Assembly (NCBI GenBank): GCA_028565635.1
Contig: JAOXYB010051945.1
Location: 6,643 to 22,790 of the forward strand
Length of the DNA: 16,148 nucleotides
Reading direction: 5' to 3'
Source: Phoronis ovalis
Lineage: Eukaryota; Phoronida; Phoronidae
Shown here: positions 9,801 through 15,599 of the stretch, one piece after another
How positions within the stretch are numbered: the first letter of the stretch is position 1
Layout of the letters: each line of letters starts with the position of its first letter
The notes under the pieces: model-generated
Database searches by the model: none
The model's input: only the letters and a program-made list of their open reading frames with translations
What the model was told of the DNA's origin: nothing
Position numbers and translations under genes: made by a program

Positions 9801-11567
9801 CTTTACAAGGATATATGGTTTGTGTTCTATACCCTTTGACATATGCAACGTACAGTGAGAACAAATATTGACTGTGACGATTAATGGATACTTTATTCAT
9901 TATCTTTTTGTCAGCATATCTTTTCAGCTACATCTTGACCACTATCTAAGAAAACTACCTTTTAATTTTTTTCATAACCCAACTTTATAACAAGAATGTT
10001 CAAAGTTTAAAATCAAACTGTCTGGTCAGTTTATTATGAAATTTCTTCTGTATTAGGTCCTCAAATTCCATTTGAAATTCTCCCTTTCAGCTGCGAATTT
10101 GGAAGCAAGGCGAGACTATACATAAGGCCAGAGACATTAATGCTGGTCGACAAACTCATGCTGAAATCACAGGTATACCTACAGATATCAATAACATATG
10201 GAACCTTCGTGTGTTTGGATACAGTCGTGGTGGTGTAGGCAAGATGAGTTCTCCAGTGTTGCAGTTTGTTATGGGTTGCCAAACAGTAGAAGGTAAGCAA
10301 TGCCTGTAGGATTGCTAGTCTCGAAATAGGGAAGTTTGAAAAAAATTCTGAAACAGAAAGCAGTGAAAATGTGTCGACATGGAGGCATTTTTAATGTCAC
10401 ATTTATTATAACATTAAATCATGTGTAAGAATAAATATTTTAATGAAATACATGATTCAAATCTGTTTAAAAGATGGAATAATTAAAATAACCGTACCTT
10501 TGCACTTTTGCAATTGTGTAGAGTATGAAAGAGGATCTGCATTTGGTATGTTTCTTGTCGTTGTTTGTTTGCTCTCTTTAGTGTTGTACCAGTTTTTGAA
10601 AGAGTTAAATAATTTTTTTAGGTACAATTATCATTTCCAGTTTTTCTAGTAAAGATATCATGCTATTGTTATGATTTACCACATATTATTTAATGTCAGT
10701 GTGTTATTTATTTGTCCTATTTTACAATTATTTTATATAGTTGACATGATTATGATTTTATCAAAGTTTACGGCATGTTTGTATCATTGGCTGATTTTAT
10801 ACTTAGTCATATATTCAGTCTGTAAGCCAGATAAGAGAATAAAATATTATTTCGTGTAAAGAGCTTGTTGAATTAGTAATTAAAACATGATATTATACAA
10901 TTATCATTTTTATGCCTTCTCTTTGTAATTCTTCGAAAACCTTCAACAGTTGTTAATATATGTTTGGAAGTGTCTCCTCTCCTGTTGGCTGAAAATGGTT
11001 ATAAATTTCATATAGTCTTGCATGACTTTACTACCGTTTATAATAAGATGCGACCCATGGTTACGCTTTATGATAAGTCACTTATAGTTAAATGTATCAA
11101 TGAATTGTGCATGGCCAGGGGCATAGTCCCATCATAACAGTGGATCATACTTTGTTGCAAACACTGGTTACCTGGAAACTACTATAGCTAGGTATTAACT
11201 GGAAATTAATGGCTTAAGGCTATTCAGCGGCTTATAGACTTTTCAAGAACTTGATGAAGTATCAGAATAACAAAAACTATTATTTGTAGGTTTATTTAAA
11301 GCCTCACTTCTATTAGTAGTTTGCATAATAATTACTGAGCTTACCTTTGTACTTACCTGAATGATACCATTATTTTCATAATTAAATTTGACAGCTACTG
11401 ACCTGTACTTTTCATCTTTACAATTTTTTGTTTCAGACAACCCTGATGCTGAGTACCTGTACCTCTGCGATGATCAGACTCCTACAGCAAGTGGTGCAAC
11501 CTATAAAATTTCCGTATTGGCTGTGATGTTAGCAATATTAGGACATTTCATGACACATTACTTGTAA
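628..11567 (+). CDS. Cont: Contactin, GPI-anchored Ig/FN3 neural and junctional adhesion protein (3' part, 17 exons)
   Basis: Seventeen exons join in one open frame to 937 residues plus a stop. Approximate domains in that product: Ig2 second half 1-67, Ig3 68-165, Ig4 166-264, Ig5 265-362, Ig6 363-465, FN1 466-569, FN2 570-684, FN3 685-788, FN4 789-890, GPI signal 895-937. The order of six Ig and four FN3 domains followed by a GPI tail defines contactins. Each complete Ig domain has its cysteine pair and a WY/W core. Sequons (NNT, NYT, NVT, NST, NMS, NAT) suit an extracellular glycoprotein. Known family role: cell-surface adhesion in cis and trans; in Drosophila, Contactin works with Neurexin IV and Neuroglian at septate junctions, and in vertebrates at axo-glial contacts. 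The start codon, signal peptide, Ig1 and half of Ig2 are outside the window. The family call is very sure; the function in this species is inferred. Confidence 0.95.
832..1180 (+). other. Contactin intron (Ig2/Ig3 boundary, phase 1)
   Basis: GTAAGT...TTTTCAG intron of 349 bp. AT-rich; I see no gene, RNA or repeat in it. Confidence 0.85.
1181..1286 (+). CDS. Cont: Contactin exon: first half of Ig3
   Basis: Acceptor CTGTTTTCAG ends at 1180 and donor GTGAGT begins at 1287. It enters in phase 1 and leaves in phase 2. The peptide includes SGFPVIFPNSPARGDNVRVE followed by CFAYGT, the A-B strands and first cysteine of Ig3. The CxAxG pattern after the cysteine is common to contactin Ig3. It is only 106 bp and has no long open frame of its own, so it was found by splice-site and frame logic. 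Confidence 0.9.
1433..1620 (+). CDS. Cont: Contactin exon: second half of Ig3
   Basis: Acceptor TTTTCATCTAG ends at 1432; donor GTTGGT at 1621 is weaker than the neighbours' GTAAGT but keeps the frame (phase 1). The peptide GDLQYDWSRTDG supplies the core tryptophan, then RVLVIPNIQLKDAGTYKC supplies the L.I.N...DAG.Y.C block with the second Ig3 cysteine. The 146-bp intron before this exon is the shortest in the contactin gene here. Translation running past 1620 reaches a stop at 1667 and belongs to intron. Confidence 0.9.
1621..2320 (+). other. Contactin intron (Ig3/Ig4 boundary, phase 1)
   Basis: GTTGGT...TTTTGCAG intron of 700 bp. No open frame with coding character and no clear repeat was seen. 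Confidence 0.85.
2321..2617 (+). CDS. Cont: Contactin exon: complete Ig4
   Basis: One symmetric phase 1 exon of 297 bp encodes the whole Ig4 domain. Acceptor TCTTTTGCAG and donor GTAAGT are strong. The peptide begins ATPYFDFPLKNKYVDRGGNV, then EWKCRGDGRPPPTYAWYKNG with the first cysteine and core tryptophan, and closes with DNGMYQCAATNLQG and AELRVL. The NGMYQCAA.N..G and AEL.VL ends match contactin Ig4 closely. Sequons NNT and NYT are present. Confidence 0.95.
2618..3513 (+). other. Contactin intron (Ig4/Ig5 boundary, phase 1)
   Basis: GTAAGT...TTTCAG intron of 896 bp. Its middle holds a degenerate tandem repeat, listed separately. Open frames at 2935-3171 and 3265-3471 show no domain similarity and lie in or beside the repeat. 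Confidence 0.85.
2840..3260. repeat. Degenerate tandem repeat, period about 139 bp
   Basis: Landmarks recur at constant spacing. GTTTTTGACATGGCAGCCAT at 2840 returns as TTTTTACACGACAGCCATTG near 2979 and as GTTTTTGACATGGCCGTCAT near 3118. GAACCCAGCAAACATTTT at 2907 returns as GAACCTAGCAAATATTTT near 3046. GTTGAAATCAGT.CAGTACTTT occurs near 2937 and 3078. Copies are well diverged; the third fades after about 3200. The end points are approximate. Confidence 0.8.
3514..3807 (+). CDS. Cont: Contactin exon: complete Ig5
   Basis: A symmetric phase 1 exon of 294 bp. Acceptor CATCGATTTCAG, donor GTAAGT. The peptide starts FAPNFDKYPM and has GGNVTIPCKPEAAPKGTKTW, a signature region of contactin Ig5 (C.P.AAP...W.K). 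It ends with DEGLYTCTVKSNLGEASNST. Cysteine pair and tryptophan are intact; sequons NVT and NST are present. A long antisense open frame over this exon is a shadow. Confidence 0.95.
3808..4488 (+). other. Contactin intron (Ig5/Ig6 boundary, phase 1)
   Basis: GTAAGT...CCTAG intron of 681 bp. Contains T-rich tracts around 3887-3908. No gene or clear repeat seen; the 62-residue open frame at 4249-4437 has no recognisable features. Confidence 0.85.
4489..4670 (+). CDS. Cont: Contactin exon: first half of Ig6
   Basis: Acceptor CTTGCCTAG ends at 4488, donor GTTGGT starts at 4671. It enters in phase 1 and leaves in phase 0. The peptide has NLPPQRLIAYIGED, then RNMSCEATYNTRMDIIYLWE with the first Ig6 cysteine and tryptophan, then HNGHVINFRRSSHMFYQ. 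The D..Y.W..NG..I.F pattern matches contactin Ig6. The reading frame stays open into the intron as far as 4805, but the domain continues on the next exon. Confidence 0.9.
4671..5139 (+). other. Contactin intron inside Ig6 (phase 0)
   Basis: GTTGGT...TTTCAG intron of 469 bp. It holds a short perfect hairpin, AAGAGCTT-TT-AAGCTCTT, at 4738-4755. Nothing else is evident. Confidence 0.85.
5140..5266 (+). CDS. Cont: Contactin exon: second half of Ig6
   Basis: Acceptor ATGTTTCAG ends at 5139, donor GTAAGG at 5267. Phase 0 in, phase 1 out. The peptide GEGAYAGYLYFRAITYELAG then IYRCIARSPTNEIAREADLI supplies the G.LY..AIT.E.AG.Y.C block with the second cysteine and the final strand of Ig6. The VYG end leads directly into the GPPGEP linker before FN1, as in other contactins. 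Confidence 0.9.
5267..5596 (+). other. Contactin intron (Ig6/FN1 boundary, phase 1)
   Basis: GTAAGG...TTTTAG intron of 330 bp with nothing recognisable in it. Confidence 0.85.
5597..5752 (+). CDS. Cont: Contactin exon: first half of FN1
   Basis: Acceptor GACTATTTTAG ends at 5596, donor GTGATT at 5753. Symmetric phase 1, 156 bp. The peptide GPPGEPSGVLGAPMSATTVR then LTWNRGSEHGEPTTGYIIEA is a typical FN3 beginning: proline-rich linker, L.W, then G.PI/T.Y.IE. It ends EHVGEWVQSAG, where the W sits in the usual C-prime position. Confidence 0.9.
5753..6177 (+). other. Contactin intron inside FN1 (phase 1)
   Basis: GTGATT...CTCTAG intron of 425 bp with nothing recognisable in it. Confidence 0.85.
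6178..6333 (+). CDS. Cont: Contactin exon: second half of FN1
   Basis: Acceptor CATTTCTCTAG ends at 6177, donor GTAAGT at 6334. Symmetric phase 1 and again 156 bp, matching the preceding exon. The peptide has VGELNAWSTYKFRIRSRNSR then GLSKPSLPS: the L.PWT.Y.FR....N..G.S.PS pattern that ends a contactin FN1. Open sequence upstream of 6178 in this frame is intron. Confidence 0.9.
6334..7203 (+). other. Contactin intron (FN1/FN2 boundary, phase 1)
   Basis: GTAAGT...TTGCAG intron of 870 bp. It includes a short 21-bp direct repeat at 6853-6900, listed separately. No coding content seen. Confidence 0.85.
6853..6900. repeat. 21-bp direct repeat with GCAGAATTTG core
   Basis: ACAGAATTTGCTGTTTCTCA at 6853 is followed by GCAGAATTTGTCATTTCTGT at 6874 and a third start GCAGAA at 6895. 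Related GCAGAAT words also occur near 6570, 6917, 7505 and 7904. Short and imperfect, so origin is unclear. Confidence 0.55.
7204..7298 (+). CDS. Cont: Contactin exon: first third of FN2
   Basis: Acceptor ATCTGTATTGCAG ends at 7203, donor GTATGG at 7299. Phase 1 in, phase 0 out, only 95 bp. The peptide SVAPRNVTGGGGKVGALVIN then WE carries the APRN..GGGGK.G.L.I.WE motif that I know from arthropod Contactin FN2. This small exon is one of the best markers for the orthology call. Sequon NVT lies in it. Confidence 0.92.
7299..7657 (+). other. Contactin intron inside FN2 (phase 0)
   Basis: GTATGG...TTTTCAG intron of 359 bp. A short (TAG)n microsatellite of about five units begins near 7314. Nothing else seen. 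Confidence 0.85.
7658..7747 (+). CDS. Cont: Contactin exon: middle of FN2
   Basis: Acceptor of nine T then CAG ends at 7657, donor GTAGGT at 7748. A 90-bp phase 0 to phase 0 exon. The peptide PLTRAEVHGLGIKYTVYWRT then PGQTDSDWNK supplies the G.G..Y.V.WR strand of FN2. Too short to appear as an isolated open frame; the flanking exons require it. Confidence 0.9.
8015..8174 (+). CDS. Cont: Contactin exon: last third of FN2
   Basis: Acceptor CTGTTTTAAATAG ends at 8014, donor GTAAGT at 8175. Phase 0 in, phase 1 out. The peptide includes DAKMGRYVITVGSNNFYSDY then EIAVQAVNDEGAGPLSDVVT: the Y..Y.I.VQA.ND.G.GP.SD pattern that ends FN2. The IKSAEE end and the next exon's MP give the SAE.MP linker between FN2 and FN3 known in arthropod Contactin. 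The ATG at 8039 is internal. Confidence 0.92.
8303..8418. repeat. Fold-back element with 24-bp inverted ends
   Basis: The left arm begins CATTAGCTTGAG and ends CGGGAA (8303-8326); the right arm (8395-8418) is its reverse complement at 21 of 24 bases, with the outer 12 perfect. A second inner pair, CTTTGTGA (8350-8357) and TCACAAAG (8386-8393), nests inside. It could be a small non-autonomous transposon or fold into a long hairpin RNA. No clean target-site duplication is visible. Confidence 0.75.
8625..8709. repeat. Inverted repeat with 16-bp arms
   Basis: CTAAAGCAAACTACAT (8625-8640) pairs with ATGTAGTTTGTTTTAG (8694-8709) at 15 of 16 positions across a 53-base loop. It sits 206 bp after the fold-back element in the same intron. 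Origin unknown. Confidence 0.7.
8764..8885 (+). CDS. Cont: Contactin exon: first half of FN3
   Basis: Acceptor TTTTACAG ends at 8763, donor GTAAGA at 8886. Phase 1 in, phase 0 out. The peptide MPAAIPDGVKAEPYNATGIR then VFWNPVADNRETVQGKLKGY has the P..V.A..YN.T...V.W.P strand and the R....GKL.GY block seen in contactin FN3. Sequon NAT is present. Confidence 0.92.
9106..9295 (+). CDS. Cont: Contactin exon: second half of FN3
   Basis: Acceptor GATTTGTGCAG ends at 9105, donor GTAATA at 9296. Phase 0 in, phase 1 out. The peptide ISYWRPGIEQEDHAERATIL then GLLPDTYYRVTVNIINGAGN and SFYQRT gives the Y.V.V...N.AG.G..S....RT end of FN3, including the LxPDTYY motif. The open frame continues into intron up to 9456, which should not be read as coding. 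Confidence 0.92.
9296..9701 (+). other. Contactin intron (FN3/FN4 boundary, phase 1)
   Basis: GTAATA...TTCTAG intron of 406 bp with no recognisable gene or repeat. Confidence 0.85.
9702..9817 (+). CDS. Cont: Contactin exon: first half of FN4
   Basis: Acceptor TGTTTTTCTAG ends at 9701; donor GTTTGT at 9818 is weak but frame-keeping (phase 0). The peptide APINMPEELTVRRIRKDTIK then LTWRGVSTGQNEEPLQGYM contains the V.W strand and the EEPL.GY motif that I know from contactin FN4. Confidence 0.9.
10091..10292 (+). CDS. Cont: Contactin exon: second half of FN4
   Basis: Acceptor CTCCCTTTCAG ends at 10090, donor GTAAGC at 10293. Phase 0 in, phase 1 out. The peptide begins LRIWKQGE, has NIWNLRVFGYSRGGVGKMSS and then PVLQFVMGCQTVE. 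The L.I, L.R.V.GYS.GG.GKMS.P and QF.MG patterns fit contactin FN4. A cysteine just after the last FN4 strand (MGC) may pair with the one on the next exon. Confidence 0.92.
10293..11436 (+). other. Contactin intron between FN4 and GPI exon (phase 1)
   Basis: GTAAGC...GTTTCAG intron of 1144 bp, the longest complete one here. Apart from the candidate 24-nt microexon at 10522-10545 I see no coding content. Open frames at 10443-10649 and 10671-10859 are AT-rich and show no domain signal. Confidence 0.85.
10522..10545 (+). CDS. Cont: Candidate 24-nt cassette microexon (alternative, unproven)
   Basis: Between the FN4 exon and the GPI exon, 24 bases are bounded by TTTTGCAATTGTGTAG and the good donor GTATGT. 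The phase is 1 on both sides and the length divides by three, so inclusion would add EYERGSAF without breaking the frame. It lies in the largest intron of the window (1144 bp). The acceptor tract is only moderate. Transcripts are needed to decide; it may be chance. Confidence 0.3.
11437..11567 (+). CDS. Cont: Contactin last coding exon: GPI-anchor signal and stop
   Basis: Acceptor TTTTTTGTTTCAG ends at 11436; TAA stop at 11565-11567. The 43 residues read DNPDAEYLYLCDDQTPTASG, then ATYK and the hydrophobic tail ISVLAVMLAILGHFMTHYL. A small-residue cluster (ASGA) as cleavage and attachment site, a short spacer and a hydrophobic end without a cytoplasmic tail form a standard GPI signal, as expected for a contactin. 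The exact omega residue (A, S or G) is inferred. Confidence 0.92.
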
Positions 11568-11572
11568 ATAAC

Positions 11573-11935
11573 GTAAGTAATATTTTTATGTTTCAACCAT
11601 TTTTGGTGTTGCGATTTTTGCTGAGATACCGATAGTTTTAACTAAGGACTTCACAACGTATTAGTATTCCAGCCTTTAGGTGAATGTAGCTATTTTCCAT
11701 CGATCATTTACAAGAATTGTATGCTAGCCTGATGTTCATACATCACCTTTCTTTTCTTACTTTTTATCACTTTTGGGGTAACATTTGATATCAAATCCAT
11801 ACTTTTTGATTTTAACAATTAAATTTTTTAGATTATACATGTCGTTAGCAATAAATGAGACGAAAGTTGTTGGGTGTGTGCATGATACTCTCTCTCTTGC
11901 CATGAAGTGATGTCCACTTTTTACATTGATTTCAG
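11573..11935 (+). other. Probable 3'UTR intron just after the contactin stop
   Basis: A consensus donor AAC|GTAAGT lies five bases after the TAA. The best acceptor is TTTTTACATTGATTTCAG ending at 11935; another possible acceptor, TTAAATTTTTTAG, ends at 11831. The stop-to-junction distance is far below the roughly 50 nt usually needed to trigger nonsense-mediated decay, so such an intron would be tolerated. Use is unproven. Confidence 0.55.
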
Positions 11936-12648
11936 GTAATGCCAGAAGTAGAAACATAGCTATATGTACATACACAACTTAACAACAGCTGGTGAAAAGG
12001 ACCCATTTAAAAAATGTTTGTAATGATATTTTGACTGATGTTTTTTGTATTTAGTATATTTTATGTTAGAAAAAAAGATGTACAAAGGCACTGTAATTGT
12101 AGTGAAAAATCTAGATCAATATTCTAGGAAGTAATTTTAACCGGAGTAAACATTCCTCTTTTAGCTACTGAAAATACTTATCATATTTATTCAATTTTTA
12201 TGTATATTAAGGGTGTAGTACTGTTTTGTACTGCTGTGTTTTAAAAATCAAAAAATGATAGAGTCAAATGTATGTGTTATACAAATATATTTCCCACATT
12301 TTATTTGGACTAATTGTATTTTTCCAAATTGCCAGCCTGTGGGCAGAATTATTTCCATTTTTCTCTGTGTGGAACAAAAAAGCACCGGCCGTTAACATTC
12401 CAGAAAAACATTTTTACACTTTGGATATATCTTGAGCGTTATTTTTACATGTTATGAATATTATACATTTCTTTACAAGCTCATTCCAGTCAAGGAACCT
12501 TGAATTGTTAATTAATATCTTTCATTAGCTGTGATTCTGTATATATTACACAGTTACGTAATGTTTGTTTATATAAGATTACCTGCGATCAATTCACACA
12601 AGAATGAATCGTGCAAGCTACAAGAATTTGCATGAATTTAGTACAAGA

Positions 12649-12794
12649 ACCTTGTTCTTTATACTTGATTACGTCAATTTGCATGTTATTACATTTGTTA
12701 GTAATTCCAAATCTGTACATAATTATCTTATTTTGATAGAAGTAGATTTACCTGAAATAGAGGTTTAGCTCATCTTGCATATAAAGAACAAGGT
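12649..12794. repeat. Perfect 15-bp inverted repeat in the 3'UTR
   Basis: ACCTTGTTCTTTATA (12649-12663) is the exact reverse complement of TATAAAGAACAAGGT (12780-12794), with 116 bases between. The left arm overlaps a small local hairpin AAGAAC-CTT-GTTCTT (12645-12659), so two competing folds are possible in the mRNA. It could also be the ends of an old mobile element, though no target duplication was found. Confidence 0.65.
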
Positions 12795-12877
12795 GCTTTT
12801 TGAAAGGGATTGTTTTGTATAAAGCTTTGTATTAAAAGAGGAAACATTAAACTTTTGAAACAATATCTTTTGTTTGT

Positions 12878-12883
12878 AATAAA
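12878..12883 (+). terminator. Candidate contactin poly(A) signal AATAAA
   Basis: Canonical hexamer in TTTGTAATAAATGCAG, about 1.3 kb after the stop. Poly(A) signals are common by chance in AT-rich DNA, so this is one of several candidates. Confidence 0.4.
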
Positions 12884-13091
12884 TGCAGTTTTATATACTT
12901 AGCCATTCATGTTGATTCAGTGCATACAGTGAAAATGTCAGAGCAAAATCCCTCTCAATCACCTTGAATGGCTAATGGTGGAACATAAATTGTCTGCCAT
13001 TCGCACAGCAAAAAAGAGTTACGACCGATGTCAAAAAGTGCAAGAAAGAAATAGTTGAATGCTTTCTTTCATATTAGTGATAAAAAATTTG

Positions 13092-13124
13092 AATAAAGAT
13101 GTTTTATAATAAAAATGCTTTATT
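13092..13124. terminator. Near-palindromic bidirectional poly(A) signals of two convergent genes
   Basis: Plus-strand AATAAA occurs at 13092-13097 and 13108-13113; TTTATT at 13119-13124 is AATAAA on the minus strand. The ends AATAAAG and CTTTATT are exact inverted copies. The position lies between the contactin stop and the putative minus-strand stop, as expected for overlapping 3' ends of convergent genes. Actual cleavage sites are inferred. Confidence 0.5.
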
Positions 13125-15385
13125 TGAGAACTAAAAATGTCCAGAAATTCAACAAAAAGCATGCGTAACATGTTAACAATGAAAACAAGCAACCCACTGT
13201 TTAAACCATTAGCTGGAAGGCATAAAATTGTCAGGAAATACCACTTCCTAAATAAAATGTTAGTAACTATCTGGAATTCAAAATTCCAAAAAGAGGCAAT
13301 AGTTGAAACATGTGCATCATATCAGCATACCGAAGACCATTGGACAAAAAGTACTTCTGTTCAACACCGATACCTAACAAAATAATATAACAATCTCAGA
13401 AACTAGTAGTTTGAGTTGTGGACTGAAAATAAGCTGCTAAATTTATAACACCGTAAGCTTTAATTCGTGTGCCTTTGGCAGCAATAATACATTTTATACT
13501 TTGAATAAAGGATTGAAAATGCAATACAGTTAATACAAATATTATATTAATCTTAATTACCACCCCGATTATCACTTAATACTTCATATGTTTAGTTAGA
13601 CCACAGTTAGTTCAAACTTATATCCCAAGCAGGAAACAATACTACTCTTACCAATTAATTAATTTAAATGTTAGCTTACTCAAAAATCTTTATTTTCTTA
13701 CAGAACAAAATGATATACAACACATGGTTAAAGAATAAATATAGGACTTCGCATACAAAATTACTTCCGTCTAGCAAACCTTCCAGAAAAGCATACAAAA
13801 GAATTATATCACAATTTACGATGACCCTTTTAAAAACAGGAAGGTTTGAAAACACAGCCATCACTTAGCCATCCACTTCATAATATGTGAGTCACTTTAT
13901 ACATGGTATAAAGTATAACAGATACACTAAGGTATTAAAAAAGTTGGCACTTTTTGTGACTTTTTCGAGTTTAATTTTTAAATTATGTAATCGCAGAACA
14001 TCTGAGTCTTGGTAGAAATCTACTGAGGTCACTGTCAAGTTATTGAAAAAGTTGGCGGTTTAATCAGTTTATCTTCCCTATGCGTTTTATCTATCGTAAT
14101 ATTAGTCTTAAATAGTGTTTTAAACTGTAGATGTCAAGGCCAATAAGTGTCAACTTTTTTGATACTGCCAACTTTTTCAACACCTTACTGTATATATAAT
14201 AAATATGTAACTCTGCAGTCATATTTTACAGTACGTTATACCTTTGTGTTCAATCAGGAGTAAAAATCAGTACATTAATTTAATTCTACGTTATTTTAGG
14301 AAACATTTTCATGATAACACCATCAGCTGCTTCTGATGCTTATAACATTAAGACGTCAAAAAACAAATTGCAATAGGAGTTAAGGATATCAATCCTTTTA
14401 AAAATCTCATAAATACAACATATTGACAATGAATTTGCAGTTGGGGAAAAAAGGAATGTAAAGAAAAATCAAAAAATAACGTCCCAAAATTATATAATGC
14501 TCTGGATATATACCATACTTAGCCAACAAGGTTAATATTAATTAACATCTAATTATTATTTTAAAGAATTATCATTTCCAACACACTTTCGTGGCATAAT
14601 TTCCAACAACTATTATTTTGCGTACAACTGATTACAGAAAATAAAGTTATATTAATAAAATGTATTATTTTTCTACTTACTATCCCATGACTACGCTGTG
14701 CTATACAACTGAAGTGACCTAAACTCAAAAACTAATTCCAAAGTATAAAATTAAACCTTTACCCTGCAAAATTCTCTTTTTGTATTCTTGTTTAGTATTT
14801 CCGTTCCATCAAATCCTTTTTACCGATGATGATGATGCTAGAAATCTCTCCCTCGTTAATGTGTTCATGATGATAATTTTAAGCACATGAGCATGGCTGC
14901 ACTAAAAGCCACAACACAAACAGACTTAAGGACAAAGGAAGTATTCCTTCCTGAGGCACATTCAAAAATATTTCATGTACATCCTTTATGTTTTGATTTT
15001 CCAAAAATAAAATAACCAGTATCATGAAAAAGCCACAAAGCATAACCAAATCACTGGGATATTTCAAAATTATCTTTTAACATTGAACACCTTTTTTTTC
15101 TTGTCTCTCTCATCCATAAGAAAATAATGCACGTATGCATAGAACATTTTCCATAAAATATCACTGTGCAAAAAGCAGTGTGGTCTTTTCATAGCTTTCA
15201 GAGTTTATCTGTATTACCACAGCGCCATCTGGTAGCAGTCCATTGCCAATAAACTCAGAATCTGAATATAATCTGAGGATATTTTTGAATTATGGTATGC
15301 CGATAAAAACTCTGAATGATAAGTCTCATGGAAAGCATGTGTTTTTGCAAAAAATAGGTGCCCATGTGTTATGGATATGTACCCT
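13119..15385 (-). other. Putative 3' untranslated region of the minus-strand gene
   Basis: No convincing coding sequence lies between the minus-strand stop (15386-15388) and the poly(A) signal near 13119. The stretch is AT-rich, with a TA-flanked MITE at 13925-14190 and a 10-bp inverted repeat, CAAACCTTCC (13775-13784) with GGAAGGTTTG (13839-13848). Other TTTATT words could end the transcript earlier. Open frames at 13137-13385 and 13668-13868 (plus) and at 14879-15067 and 15214-15441 (minus) lack recognisable features. Confidence 0.45.
13925..14190. mobile_element. MITE, probably Tc1/mariner type, TA target duplication
   Basis: A 266-bp element with 25-bp terminal inverted repeats. The left end reads CACTAAGGTATTAAAAAAGT from 13925; the right end, reverse complemented from 14190, reads CAGTAAGGTGTTGAAAAAGT. 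The arms match at 22 of 25 positions. TA dinucleotides flank it at 13923-13924 and 14191-14192, as expected of Tc1/mariner insertion. The motif AAAAAGTTGGC or a close form occurs four times: near 13938 and 14046 forward, near 14149 and 14167 reverse. There is no transposase, so it is non-autonomous. It lies in the putative 3'UTR of the minus-strand gene. Confidence 0.85.
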
Positions 15386-15456
15386 TTAAAATGTCTTCCA
15401 AGTTTCAGGTCTGTGTCTTGGTCCATTTGGTTTCTTGTCAAGTCTGATTTTAAATC
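15386..15456 (-). CDS. Unidentified minus-strand gene, last coding exon
   Basis: Read on the minus strand, acceptor TATATCTTTTAG is followed by an exon that completes a glycine codon and encodes FKIRLDKKPNGPRHRPETWK then TF and a TAA stop at 15388-15386. The basic, proline-bearing C-terminus looks like real protein sequence rather than chance. I do not recognise the family. A different frame through the same exon stays open to 15214 (about 75 further residues), so the frame is not certain; I prefer the shorter frame because of its residue composition and good fit with the previous exon. Confidence 0.5.
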
Positions 15457-15599
15457 CTAAAAGATATAAACAGAATGATGATACACAGTTTCATTTTACC
15501 TATTTTTCATATGCTCCTACATAAATACCAGTGCAACACAAAGGGTACTTTAAATTTAGTGGATTCATGTCAGATTCCAAGTACACAAAATTAACATAC

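Larger units (their letters stand above)
11568..13140 (+). other. Contactin 3' untranslated region (right end approximate)
   Basis: Sequence from the TAA stop to the cluster of poly(A) signals. It is AT-rich with only short unconvincing open frames. It contains a probable 3'UTR intron (11573-11935), a long-range inverted repeat (12649-12794) and AATAAA hexamers at 12878, 13092 and 13108. Which poly(A) site is used is not visible from sequence, so the right end is a guess. Confidence 0.6.

Noticed and set aside
10443-10859. Two AT-rich open frames with hydrophobic stretches that could look like membrane segments
   Set aside because: They are phenylalanine, tyrosine and leucine rich because of T-rich intron sequence, with no splice or start support.
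13137-13385. 82-residue plus-strand open frame starting with ATG
   Set aside because: Composition is lysine and asparagine rich as expected from AT-rich DNA, no domain is visible, and it lies beyond the likely contactin poly(A) sites.
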